64,000 nt of DNA from NCBI RefSeq assembly GCF_000725385.1, contig NZ_CP008884.1, forward strand, positions 3,968,001 to 4,032,000, read 5' to 3'. Both the position numbers and the translations under genes were made by a program. Positions 15,475-24,420 of the stretch are shown piece after piece; within the stretch, counting starts at the first letter, position 1, and each line of letters opens with the position of its first letter. Source of the DNA: Dyella japonica A8 (lineage in GTDB: Bacteria; Pseudomonadota; Gammaproteobacteria; Xanthomonadales; Rhodanobacteraceae). The notes under the pieces were generated by a model, which saw nothing but the letters and a program-made list of their open reading frames with translations, was not told the origin of the DNA and made no database searches.

Positions 15475-16548
15475 TCAGAGGCAATCGCCGACCTGACCTG
15501 CGCCACCCGATTCCAGGAGCGATCCGGCCGTCCGAGCGGCGCGTGCGGCGGGCTGCGTTGCATCGCCCGCCACGCACGTTCCAAACCCGCGAAACTGCCT
15601 GAGTGCCGACCTGAAATACGCCGCATCAGCGGCGGAAGCCCCGTCATCGGCGGCAGCGATTGCGGGCAATGCGGTCCACGGCAGCGTGGGGTGCTGGTGA
15701 TGCAGGCGGTGCAGGTGGTGGTTCATCAACACGGGCCGCCAGACGGCCGGCACGCGAAAATTGCGGGCCCGATCCGGTTCGTCGAGCATCACATCGTAGT
15801 GCGGCAGGTTGTCCGCCACGGAGAGCCACATGCCACGCAGCAACATGGTGATGACGAGCGCAGGCCACCATGCCCCGTAGTAATAGAAGGCGCAGGCATG
15901 GAGCACGATCGAGGCCATCCAGTCTCGCCGCATACGGCTGCGTCGGTCCTGGTTGCCGGCAAAGCCCAGGAACAGGCGCCGCACATCCCGGCTGACAGGG
16001 TCGTCGCCGGGAAGCTTGCGCGCAACGAGCTTGCACACCCATGAGGTCGGCAGGAAGGTGACCAGTGGCAGCACCAGCTCCCCCAGATACAGGCCGCCCA
16101 ACAGGTGCGCGTAGTAGCCGATGCGGGCCAGTGCGCGCGGCGTCCCGCCATGGTGCACGTCCGGCTGGTCATAGGGCTCGCGCGTAAACCGGTGATGCAT
16201 CAGGTGCCCGAAGCGCACGGCGTCGTAGGGCAAGGCAAAGGCGATGGCCAATGCGCGGCCCGCCCATTCGTTGAGGCGTCGCTGGGGCCAGAGTTGCCCA
16301 TGGATGGACTCGTGGATCAGCCCCCAATGGGTCGGCGTCAGCAGCGCCAGCGGCACCGCGATCCACAGCGTTGCCACGCCCCACTGCCGCAGAAGGAACG
16401 GCCATGCGACGAACTGCATCACGATGGCCGTTGCGATGAGCCCAAGCAGCGCCACATTGGCGCGAAGGTCGATAGGAACACGCCGTACCGCCCGCCGTCC
16501 TGTCGCCTTCCGGGGGTCATCCATCCCTGCCGTTGCCTCACCTTCCAT
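15475..16548 (-). CDS. Fatty acid desaturase/hydroxylase-like membrane protein
   Basis: The 357-residue membrane protein has all three histidine boxes of the membrane di-iron desaturase family: HESIH at 79-83, HLMHHRF at 115-121 and HRLHHQH at about 293-299, between predicted membrane helices. Such enzymes insert double bonds or hydroxyl groups into acyl chains, or act on carotenoids or sterol-like lipids, using two iron atoms held by the histidines. GGGGGAAAG before the ATG at 16548 supports this start over an upstream one. No reductase partner gene is adjacent. The C-terminal tail past about 330 is Ala/Gly-rich and unconserved in look. Confidence 0.85.
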   Translation of the reverse strand: MEGEATAGMDDPRKATGRRAVRRVPIDLRANVALLGLIATAIVMQFVAWPFLLRQWGVATLWIAVPLALLTPTHWGLIHESIHGQLWPQRRLNEWAGRALAIAFALPYDAVRFGHLMHHRFTREPYDQPDVHHGGTPRALARIGYYAHLLGGLYLGELVLPLVTFLPTSWVCKLVARKLPGDDPVSRDVRRLFLGFAGNQDRRSRMRRDWMASIVLHACAFYYYGAWWPALVITMLLRGMWLSVADNLPHYDVMLDEPDRARNFRVPAVWRPVLMNHHLHRLHHQHPTLPWTALPAIAAADDGASAADAAYFRSALRQFRGFGTCVAGDATQPAARAARTAGSLLESGGAGQVGDCL

Positions 16549-16792
16549 CTTTCCCCCGCGAGTACAAATGGCCACTGCCTAACCTAGCAGCGCCTTTTGA
16601 CAGCCTGACGAGCGTGCCTTTGACGAAGGCTGGCACACCATCGCCGATTCTTGCCAGCCAGGCAACCGGCCATAGGCGAGCGGACGTCCAAACGCGAGCG
16701 GGATGGTGGCGCCCTGCCCGCCCTGCGGACCTGGTCACGGATCGCGGCATCGTCGGGCCGAGGTACGCCTCCGTGGTATCCCGATGAATGCA

Positions 16793-17215
16793 CTAGCCGC
16801 GCAGGACGGGCTCCCCGGTTCGCGGGTTTGTCAGGGTCACGTTCTCCAGCGCGCGAATACGCCAACTCTCGTCCTGCTTCGTCAAGACAGCGAGGATCAG
16901 CGTATCCACCTCATGCGGCCCGGCCGGATGAGCCGCACCCGCCGCCAGGCGACTCCAGAAATGGATGACCACCGCTCCGTCTGCAATGGGAACGACATCA
17001 ATCAGCTCGTTTTTCAGGGTCGAGTCACGATAGATCGTTTGGTGGATAGGCTCGTGAAGCGCCACGATCTCGTCGACACCCTGCACATAGTGCCCAAAGC
17101 GATTGACGAACGTCGCGCCCTCATCGAACAGGGCGCCCAGGGCCGTCATGTCATGGGCATTCCAGGCAGCCTGGAATGCCGCGGGTGCATCTTCTGGTCG
17201 TTTCATCGTTGTCAT
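16793..17215 (-). CDS. NTF2-like (SnoaL/SgcJ type) protein
   Basis: The 140-residue protein matches the cone-shaped NTF2/SnoaL fold: helix AFQAAWNAHDMTALGALFDEGATFVNRFG, then helix IVALHEPIHQTIYRDSTL and a four-strand sheet ending ALENVTLTNPRTGEPVLRG. The AWNAHD...LFDE...F.N opening is typical of the SgcJ/EcaC group. Members are isomerases, hydrolases or binding proteins; function cannot be set from sequence. AAGGA seven bases before the ATG at 17215 decides the start. It follows kup in the same direction by 131 bases and may be monocistronic. Confidence 0.8.
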   Translation of the reverse strand: MTTMKRPEDAPAAFQAAWNAHDMTALGALFDEGATFVNRFGHYVQGVDEIVALHEPIHQTIYRDSTLKNELIDVVPIADGAVVIHFWSRLAAGAAHPAGPHEVDTLILAVLTKQDESWRIRALENVTLTNPRTGEPVLRG

Positions 17216-17346
17216 AGCGGCGTCCTTGTCAGTTTCCCGGATGACTGCATGGCCTGTTGCCGGCGTTGCGTCGCGGCCTGGAGGTCTGGCCTTGCTCCTC
17301 CGGAAAGAGGGCTTTCTTTCCAGAACCATGGCGGCCCGGCTGATCG

Positions 17347-19227
17347 CTAGATCGACACCTGCCTGCCGATATCCATCACCTGCGCCGGTGGAATGTGGAG
17401 ATAGTCCGGCAAACGCGTGCTGTTGCGAAGAAGCACGCCGAACAGTCCCGAGATCCATCGGGGCAAGCCTTGACCGTCCCGGCGCGGCACGATCTTCTCC
17501 ATGCCGGTGAAATACGACAGCTTTTCAATATCGATCAAGCAACCACTGGTAACAACCTGTGCCATCAGCGATGGCATGTCCGGCTTTTCCATAAAGCCAT
17601 AGACTGCCCTGACCGACCAGAAATCGGGCGCCAGCTGCAGTATCGTCAATCGCCCCTGCGGTTCGACGAAGGGCGTTGACGCCACCTCCAGCGTGACGGC
17701 CAGCACATGCTGGTGCAGCGCACGGCTGTGCCTGACGTACCACATCATGACAGGCGGAGCCGTGTCCTTGGCCCGGGTGAGAAATACGGCCGTGCCCGGC
17801 ACGCGGGCCACGTTCGACTGGGTCATCTTTTCGAGAAACGAGCCGATGGAAACCGGGTTTTCGGCCAGTCGCTTCGCGACCTCCGTAATGCCCTTGTGCC
17901 AGATGAACATCACAAGATAGGTGAGGCCCGCCAGCATCAATGGCACATAGCCGCCCTCCAGCAGCTTCGTCATATTCGACGCGAAGAACGAGGCATCCAC
18001 CACGAAGAACAGGCTGGCGACCGCACCGCTGAGAAGCAGGTTCCATTTCCATATCTCGCGCATGGCGATGAAGAGCAGCACGGTCGTCAGCAGCATGGTG
18101 GCAGATACCGCGATGCCATAGGCGGCCGCCAGGTTGTCCGACTTGCGGAAGAAAAGCGCCAGTCCGATGGTAACCAGCATCAAAAGCCAGTTGATCACGC
18201 CCACATAAATTTGCCCGTAGCCCTCGCTCGAGGTCTGGCGAATACGCATGTGTGGCATCCATCCGAGTTGAATGGCCTGCCGCGTCATGGAGAAGGCGCC
18301 GGTGATAATCGATTGACTAGCAATGATGGTGGCTATCGTGGAAAGCACGATCAGTGGCACCGTCAACGATGAGGGACAAAGGCGATAGAAAATGTTGCCG
18401 CTGATCGGCGCGCCGGCCAGGACAATGGCTCCCTGCCCCGCGTAGTTGAGCACGAGGCTGGGAAACACCATCGCCGCCCACGCAAACTTGATGGGTCGGG
18501 CGCCGAAATGCCCCATGTCCGCATACAGCGCCTCCGCGCCCGTCACGCACAGGAACACGCCGCCCAGCACCAGAAAGGCACCACTCCCGCCATGGAACAG
18601 GTAATGGATCGCGTAGTAGGGGTTGATCGCCCACAGGATCGCGGGGTGCTGAAAAATGCCTCTGAGGCCAAGGACGGCCATGCTCAGAAACCAGATCACC
18701 ATGATGGGGCCAAAGGTCCGGCCGATCGTTGCCGTTCCCATCGGCTGCAGTGCAAACAAGGCAACCAGGATCACCACCGCGAGCGGCAACACATACGGCT
18801 GGAACGCGGGCGTGACGATGTTCAGGCCCTCCAGTGCCGACAGCACGGAAATGGCCGGTGTGATGGCGCCATCGCCATAGATCAGCGCGGCCCCGAACAG
18901 GCCTGCCGCCACAATCACCGGTCGCTTCTGGCGCTTCACGCCCAGCAATGCCATCAGGGCGAGGATTCCGCCTTCGCCGTCGTTGTCGACGCGCATGGCA
19001 AAGCCCGCATACTTCACCGAGGTCACGATGATCAGCGTCCAGACCAGCAGCGATATGACGCCATAGATGGTCTCGGCGTTGTTGCCACCGGTGAGATCCA
19101 GCACCGTCTTGAAGGTATAGAGCGGGCTGGTACCGATGTCGCCGAAGACGACACCAAGGGCGCCTAGTCCCGCAAGCAACAGCCCGGGTCCCCCTTTGGG
19201 TGAACTCACCGTAGTTTCCTGCGTCAT
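17347..19227 (-). CDS. kup: Low-affinity potassium transport protein Kup
   Basis: The full-length 626-residue Kup/HAK transporter moves K+ into the cell with protons. The N-terminal GVVFGDIGTSPLYTFKTVL is the KUP signature, followed by about 12 membrane helices (YGDGAITPAISVLSALEGL, TGAEALYADMGHFGARPI, SVITGAFSMTRQAIQLGW-like segments) and a soluble C-terminal domain of about 170 residues ending IGRQVSI. The acidic and glycine motifs needed for K+ passage are all in place. It stands alone with a 487-base upstream gap. No c-di-AMP riboswitch fold was recognised. Confidence 0.95.
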   Translation of the reverse strand: MTQETTVSSPKGGPGLLLAGLGALGVVFGDIGTSPLYTFKTVLDLTGGNNAETIYGVISLLVWTLIIVTSVKYAGFAMRVDNDGEGGILALMALLGVKRQKRPVIVAAGLFGAALIYGDGAITPAISVLSALEGLNIVTPAFQPYVLPLAVVILVALFALQPMGTATIGRTFGPIMVIWFLSMAVLGLRGIFQHPAILWAINPYYAIHYLFHGGSGAFLVLGGVFLCVTGAEALYADMGHFGARPIKFAWAAMVFPSLVLNYAGQGAIVLAGAPISGNIFYRLCPSSLTVPLIVLSTIATIIASQSIITGAFSMTRQAIQLGWMPHMRIRQTSSEGYGQIYVGVINWLLMLVTIGLALFFRKSDNLAAAYGIAVSATMLLTTVLLFIAMREIWKWNLLLSGAVASLFFVVDASFFASNMTKLLEGGYVPLMLAGLTYLVMFIWHKGITEVAKRLAENPVSIGSFLEKMTQSNVARVPGTAVFLTRAKDTAPPVMMWYVRHSRALHQHVLAVTLEVASTPFVEPQGRLTILQLAPDFWSVRAVYGFMEKPDMPSLMAQVVTSGCLIDIEKLSYFTGMEKIVPRRDGQGLPRWISGLFGVLLRNSTRLPDYLHIPPAQVMDIGRQVSI

Positions 19228-19714
19228 GGCGAACCTGACCTGTCGACGAAAATTTCACGGGAGAAGCAACGCGGGATTTATTCTGGCCGGCGAACCCACG
19301 TGGCGCCAAGCGGCTCGCACACACGGGCATCGGCAGCGCATCACGATGCGCCCGGATCAACCGGATACCACCGACACGCCTGCCATCGACCTCACTTGAA
19401 AGTCTTCAGGCTGTCATGTGCTCCCGAAGTCCAGGGCCATGAAACCAGCTTCGGGGTATTCATAGTGTGTTGCGTCGACAGGCGGAAACGCCTGTCGGAA
19501 GTGGATCCCGCCAACCTCATGGTGGCGGGCTGGTATCGAGAAAGGCGCCACGAAACGTGGCAGGTCGAAAAAAAGAAGCACGGGCAACGAGTGCTGCCCA
19601 ACGGCATCCATCGCCGTTGCCCCTACTCTCTTATGGGCGGCCAGGTCAGACAGAAGCCCCGGGGATTGGTCTCCCGGGGCTTCCCTGGTTTCGGTCAACG
19701 GCGTCTTGCAACGA
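19228..19714. other. Intergenic region upstream of kup
   Basis: 487 bases separate the kup start from the end of the Ala-rich protein gene. It must hold the leftward kup promoter and contains the terminator at 19654-19682. Open frames here lack coding character; no RNA gene was recognised. Confidence 0.5.
19654..19682 (-). terminator. Terminator of the Ala-rich secreted protein gene
   Basis: AAGCCCCGGG pairs perfectly with CCCGGGGCTT across a nine-base loop, 32 bases past the stop of the leftward gene. The bases after it on the minus strand (CTGTCTG) are only moderately T-rich. Confidence 0.6.
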
Positions 19715-20137
19715 TCATGGCTTGCCGGTCGAGGCCTTCGCGTCGCCATTGGCGCTTACGCCCGCACCCACGCTGCCGTTGACCGACGCCCCCGTCTGCA
19801 CGCCGGTGTTAGCGGAGCCGGCGGCATCCATCGCGGCCTGGTCGGTGCTGCTGGCGGCAGCCTTGCCAGCGGTGGTGGCTTCGCTGGTGGCAGACTCAGC
19901 GGTATGCGCGGCCTTGTGCGCCGTGTGCTTGGCCGCATGGCCCACCTGGCCAATGGCCTGGCCAGCGGCGGAGGTGGTGTCGGCGGCCGTCTGCGTTGCG
20001 GTTTGCGCCACCGCGCCAGGATTCACACTGGCACCAGCACTGACACCAGCGCTTCCGCCGGCATGAACCTGGGCAAAGGCAGGGATGCTCAGCACGCTGG
20101 CAGCGGCGATGGCGGCAACGAGGATGGACTTGCGCAT
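19715..20137 (-). CDS. Secreted alanine-rich low-complexity protein
   Basis: This 140-residue protein has a signal peptide (MRKSILVAAIAAASVLSIPAFA, cleavage near 22). The mature chain is almost wholly Ala, Gly, Ser, Thr, Val and Gln, with histidines and lysines in VGHAAKHTAHKAAHTAES at about 66-83. Helical Ala/Thr heptad-like stretches in the middle lie between Gly/Ser/Val/Asn-rich ends (GSAGVSAGASVNPG and GASVNGSVGAGVSANGD), which mirror one another. It resembles no characterised family; abundant periplasmic or surface proteins of this composition are common in this order. GGAGG seven bases before the ATG suggests strong translation. Confidence 0.75.
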   Translation of the reverse strand: MRKSILVAAIAAASVLSIPAFAQVHAGGSAGVSAGASVNPGAVAQTATQTAADTTSAAGQAIGQVGHAAKHTAHKAAHTAESATSEATTAGKAAASSTDQAAMDAAGSANTGVQTGASVNGSVGAGVSANGDAKASTGKP

Positions 20138-20582
20138 GGATGTACCTCCGGATGGATGTTCGACGCGCTCGACGACGCGACGGGAACAGACGCTATGGGA
20201 CGCCGGTGAACTGCATCCTGAATGAAACTGTCCTCAGTTCAGGTGCCGGACGGCTCGCTGAATTGCAGCAAACACCGCCTTGCAAGGCTCGTGTAAGTGG
20301 CGCGCATCGGGAACGGAACAGGCAACCGTACGACGCCGCCTGACGTGTCTGCTTTGGAGTGCGCTCTCCACACCCCCGCTGCAGCTTCAGCAAGGCATGC
20401 GGTGCGGCGCTGCCTGAAACTCAAGTCATCGCGTGGCAAGCTGCAAGTTGAAACTGCGCTCATGCCAGTGACTGATTCGGTTCAACGGCACGGCAAGATC
20501 GATGGACAGGTTGCCGTGCCATGGGCCGCCCATTGCGCCGGTTCACTACCGAAAATCAGCGCCTGTCCTGCTGTCACCACCG
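20138..20582. other. Intergenic region with a 12-bp palindrome
   Basis: 445 bases without a credible gene. It contains a perfect palindrome GCCTTGCAAGGC at 20277-20288 that runs directly into CTCGTGTAAGT (20288-20298), an 11-base match to the arms of the inverted repeat upstream of the TonB receptor at 57.8 kb. The promoter of the Ala-rich protein gene must also lie here. Confidence 0.4.
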
Positions 20583-22778
20583 TCACCGTCCACGGGATTT
20601 GACGGCCACGGTAAGCGCGACCTGATGCGTCGGCCCCACCATGGGTTGCAACGTCACCTTGAAAAGGCCGGTCGCACGATCCCACTCGGTCGACGTGATG
20701 TGCGCCCCGGTTGCGCGGGCAACCACGTCGGACCGCGCGTAGCCAACCAGTGTGATTTCCATTTCGCCAGGCGCGACACTCAGGCTCAACCTCGCGCCAT
20801 CAGGCAATGCCTCGTAACCGGCAACCCGCTTGCGCCCCATGGAAACGAACTTGCCCATGTCACCGAACACGGCGATACCAGAAGCGGACACCGGCGCCAC
20901 GATGCGGTAGGCATAGGCGTCGGCGCCGGCGAGCTTGCCGGTTATCGATTCCCCGGAACCCAACGTCGCGACCGTTTCCGCCGCCGGATCGAAGACCGCC
21001 ACGGTTCCGCTGAACCCCAGATCGCCGGGAGCCAGGGAGAAATCCGTGGCGCCCTTGGCCGGATCCTCCGCAAATGCCAGCACATAAGCCGTGTTGTGGC
21101 TGCCGTGACGGGTGAAGGTCGCGGCGATGATGGGCGCGCCCGTCTTCTCCGCCTGGCTCAGGTAGCTGACGCCCAGCGGCATGAGTGGTTCGTCCGGCTT
21201 CACCAGTTCCCCATCGGTGCGCGCAACCCTGAAGATGTTGGCGCGATCGAGCTTCTCGAATGCGTCACCCACACCGACCGGGCCACCGGAGAGCACCGCG
21301 AACAGCATGGCCGCCGTATCGCCGGATGGCATGACGTCCGTCGCCGGCCATGCGCCAAGTTCATGGATCAGGCGCGCATTGAAAGCGAGCTGCTTCCACT
21401 TGGCGCGCTCCAGGCCATCGCCCGCTGCGCGGATGGTCGTCAGATTCGAATACTTCACGCCCTGCAGCATATGCAGCGGATAAGCCATGCAGTACTGCAG
21501 CGTGATGCCATGCGCTGCCATGGCGAACGCCATGCCATCCATGAACCGCTCGCCCATGCCCGGTACGGCACGTAGCTCCGGTGAGAACTTGTAGGTCGCG
21601 TCGAGCCAATCCTGCAGGTAAACGGCAATGCCATTGGCCGCGGCGTAGTTCGCAAGCTCATCCCAGTAGCGGCGGTCGACGGCAGCCACCCCTGAGATCT
21701 CGTACCGCTGTCGATAAGGGCTGTCCTTGTCGATAAAGCGGTTATGCGCAAGGAAAGGCACCTTCACCCGCTCGTGGAACGCGGCCATCCCCTTCGGAAA
21801 CACGCCGGGATGGGCTTTCCATTCCCGCAGGCCGCCGTAGCGGTTCCAGTCCTCGTCCGGGAGTGCCGGATTCTTGATCCGGCCCACCTTCTCATGCGGG
21901 TTCCACGAACTCTTGTAGTACCACCAGCTGTCGAGCTGGAGATAGCCGAAAGGAAGGCCGGCCTCCCGGCTGCGCTCGAAGAACCGCACAAGCGATTCTT
22001 CATAGTTCAGGCCTTCCGCATACTCGTAGTTGTAGTAGTAGTGGCCACCGGCGTTGTCGGTGAGCACGCCGATGTAGCGCAGGATCGGATCGGCCTCGGC
22101 CGAGGCGGGACTGCGGTGATAGAGCCCGCGTAGCGCGCCGCCCCATGTGCGGTAGGCCGTCACGATGTCCGGTGCCGAGGCCACGAGCGTGGTCATGACA
22201 AAACCCGGGGGCACCTTGGCCACTTCCGCGTTCAGGCCAACGGCGACACGCGTCCTGACATCGCCAAGCATGCTTGCCAGGAAGAAATCCGAGGCCGGGG
22301 AAACCAAGAGCGTGTTGCCGGCCGTTGTGAACAAGACCCACGGCGTCGATGCCTGCTGCGGCTCGTCAAAAACCGGAGGCGCAAAATTCAGCTGCTGATG
22401 CGACAGCGAATGCATCCCCGACGGCACGATGCTGAAATCGGGAAAGGCCGGCGGCGCCACCGGTGCCGTGCCAATGACCTTCCACGAAAACACCAGCGCA
22501 CTGGATTGGCCCGGCGCCGGTGCAACGGTCGCCTCGATGCCGTCCACCAGCCTGAAGTGCAGCCCATTCGCCGCCTTTGTCACCTGCGTTGCACCGCTTG
22601 GCAGCCGACCGCCAAAGTGCAGTGCACCGTCATCGAGCGTGTAGTTGCCGCTGGCCTCGTCGATGGCGAACCGCAGGTTGCCACCCCTGGCTTCGTAGCT
22701 CATGCCCAGGCTGGCCCGAGGGAGCAGAAGAAGCGACAGCAGCAGCGAGGCAACCAGCAGGTAGTAGCGATGTTTCAT
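20583..22778 (-). CDS. Exported glycoside hydrolase-like protein (GH36/GH27-type barrel)
   Basis: The 731-residue protein has a signal peptide (about 1-25), an N-terminal beta-sandwich of roughly 200 residues, a central TIM-barrel-like region and a C-terminal beta domain. Barrel segments FGYLQLDSWWYYKSSWNP, AAVDRRYWDELANYAAANGIAVYLQDWLD and FMDGMAFAMAAHGITLQYC have the look of alpha-galactosidase-clan strands that end in acidic residues; Asp in LQLDSWW and Asp in YLQDWLD are candidate catalytic or ligand residues. The family cannot be named firmly. It is monocistronic, with no carbohydrate transporter or regulator beside it. Confidence 0.6.
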   Translation of the reverse strand: MKHRYYLLVASLLLSLLLLPRASLGMSYEARGGNLRFAIDEASGNYTLDDGALHFGGRLPSGATQVTKAANGLHFRLVDGIEATVAPAPGQSSALVFSWKVIGTAPVAPPAFPDFSIVPSGMHSLSHQQLNFAPPVFDEPQQASTPWVLFTTAGNTLLVSPASDFFLASMLGDVRTRVAVGLNAEVAKVPPGFVMTTLVASAPDIVTAYRTWGGALRGLYHRSPASAEADPILRYIGVLTDNAGGHYYYNYEYAEGLNYEESLVRFFERSREAGLPFGYLQLDSWWYYKSSWNPHEKVGRIKNPALPDEDWNRYGGLREWKAHPGVFPKGMAAFHERVKVPFLAHNRFIDKDSPYRQRYEISGVAAVDRRYWDELANYAAANGIAVYLQDWLDATYKFSPELRAVPGMGERFMDGMAFAMAAHGITLQYCMAYPLHMLQGVKYSNLTTIRAAGDGLERAKWKQLAFNARLIHELGAWPATDVMPSGDTAAMLFAVLSGGPVGVGDAFEKLDRANIFRVARTDGELVKPDEPLMPLGVSYLSQAEKTGAPIIAATFTRHGSHNTAYVLAFAEDPAKGATDFSLAPGDLGFSGTVAVFDPAAETVATLGSGESITGKLAGADAYAYRIVAPVSASGIAVFGDMGKFVSMGRKRVAGYEALPDGARLSLSVAPGEMEITLVGYARSDVVARATGAHITSTEWDRATGLFKVTLQPMVGPTHQVALTVAVKSRGR

Positions 22779-23265
22779 GCACCTATTCCAGGAAAGTCAG
22801 AACACTGAATCAACGAGTCGCGCGGGCTGGAAGTCATCGGGATACCCGTGGCTCCCACTTCTTCCCGCACCGTCTGGGGTCTCTTGCAACGATCGGCCGC
22901 ATCCACCACAGCAAGCGGGACACGTCCCCTTCCATTCCCCCGCACCCGCTCTACCCTATCGCTGCCGAGCGGGCTTCACTTCGAAAGCGCCCCGGACTTT
23001 GCCCCTGAGAGCGCGTGAACGCAATGCTGAAGGTTGCCACTGACCTTTCGACGGATGGCATTTGGCCGACAGTCCAAAAAAGGAACCGAGACATTCCGGG
23101 CGTTACGCTGGGGCTACTTTGGTAATTCGGAAAGCTGGCGGATGCGTGAGGGTGTCCGGCGAAATGACCAGGGCTTCACGGCGAACGTAGTAACCACTGC
23201 CGGCATCTCGACCCAACGGCGACCAACCTTGCGCCACCAGACCTCACCCAATTCACGGCCCCCCC
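22779..23265. other. Intergenic region between the glycoside hydrolase and methyltransferase genes
   Basis: 487 bases between divergent genes. Short open frames show no ribosome site or recognisable product. The right half is less GC-rich than the neighbourhood, as is the methyltransferase gene that follows. No operator was recognised. Confidence 0.45.
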
Positions 23266-24108
23266 ATGAATAACCCGGCTGCGCTTCCTGGGCTCCTTGG
23301 CGACACGGCTGCCAGAAACTACGCACACAAGCTCAAATTATTCAACGCATTTGCAAAACCGGAGATCAGTCGAGCGATTGCGAGCCTTGAGTTGAAGCCG
23401 GGCATGCGTGTACTCGATGCCGGATGCGGTACGGGTGAGGTGTTGAGGTGGCTCTCGCCGCAGATCCAGCCTGGCGGAATAGCCATCGGCACGGATCTCG
23501 CTTCAGCTCACCTCGCTGCTGCGCGCACGCTGGCAAGTCGGGACACATGGCTTGTACAAGCAGACTTGCTGGCGGCCCCTTTCGCAGATGCGAGCTTCGA
23601 TTTGATCTGGTCATCCAACGTCATTCATCATTTGCGAGAACCCTCCGCAGGTGTGGTCTTCCTGGCTAACTTGCTCCGCCCAGGAGGACGAGTGGCGATG
23701 GGGCAAAGCTCGTTCCTCCCCGACATGTATTTCGCCTGGGACGCAAGGCTGGAGCGTGCAACCAATGAGGCTGTCCGCAGTTACTACCGGGACCGTTACC
23801 AAGTTAACGAGAAAGAGTTAACCGCCGTTCGAGCAACGGTTGGACTTTTGCGCCAAACCGGATTCCGCAACGTCACGGCCAACACCTTCATGATTGAACG
23901 TGTGACACCATTGAGTCTCGAGGACGAGAACTATCTTGTCGAAGCCATATTTCGTGATACATGGGGCCCACGACTTCAGCCGTATCTATCCGGCGAGGAC
24001 TATGGGGAGCTTTCTCGGCTATGCGATCCTTTGCATACGGATTTTGCACTGCGCCGACCCGATTTCCACTTTCTGCAGACCTTCACTCTTGTGATCGGCG
24101 AAATCTAG
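23266..24108 (+). CDS. Class I SAM-dependent methyltransferase
   Basis: The 280-residue protein has motif I VLDAGCGTGE at 49-58, acidic Asp of motif II in IGTDLASAHL, motif III-like WLVQADLLAAPFADASFDLIWSSNVIHHL and post-motif LLRPGGRVAMGQ: a UbiE/BioC-like small-molecule methyltransferase core, followed by about 120 residues that probably form a substrate lid. Codon use is more relaxed (more A/T at third positions) than in neighbours, hinting at separate ancestry. No ribosome site of strength precedes the ATG. It is not clearly co-transcribed with anything, and the substrate is unknown. Confidence 0.8.
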   Translation: MNNPAALPGLLGDTAARNYAHKLKLFNAFAKPEISRAIASLELKPGMRVLDAGCGTGEVLRWLSPQIQPGGIAIGTDLASAHLAAARTLASRDTWLVQADLLAAPFADASFDLIWSSNVIHHLREPSAGVVFLANLLRPGGRVAMGQSSFLPDMYFAWDARLERATNEAVRSYYRDRYQVNEKELTAVRATVGLLRQTGFRNVTANTFMIERVTPLSLEDENYLVEAIFRDTWGPRLQPYLSGEDYGELSRLCDPLHTDFALRRPDFHFLQTFTLVIGEI

Positions 24109-24374
24109 GTTCTGCACTCAAATGGTTGGTCGTTTTCCACCCCGCCATGATCCATCCGCATCGACCAGCCCGAAGGCGGTCTGCCGATTCCACGATTCAA
24201 CCACAGCTATCCGCACGGATCAGCCGGCACGATGCTCGGCTTCCTCCGGCGCCCGCACGAACGCCGGAAAATCTGAGATGGAAGCCGGACGCAAAACGGA
24301 ACACAGGGCCAGGGGTAATGAAAGCTGCTTGATGACCTCCGCCCCTATGCGGTGCGGTGGCGGGCACGTGGAAT

Positions 24375-24420
24375 AGATCCTGGCATCCCTAGGCCAAGGC
24401 CCTTGGCGATGCCAGGATCT
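24375..24420 (-). terminator. 13-bp inverted repeat over the end of the ABC flippase gene
   Basis: AGATCCTGGCATC and GATGCCAGGATCT pair perfectly; inside them GCCAAGG and CCTTGGC pair again, giving one long hairpin. The right arm encodes the last residues of the ABC protein and the left arm lies past its stop. There is no T tract, but its place suggests transcription end or mRNA stability. Confidence 0.45.

Noticed and set aside
17347..19714. c-di-AMP riboswitch upstream of kup
   Set aside because: No conserved ydaO-type core could be seen in the 487-base upstream region, and Lysobacterales are not known to use it for kup.
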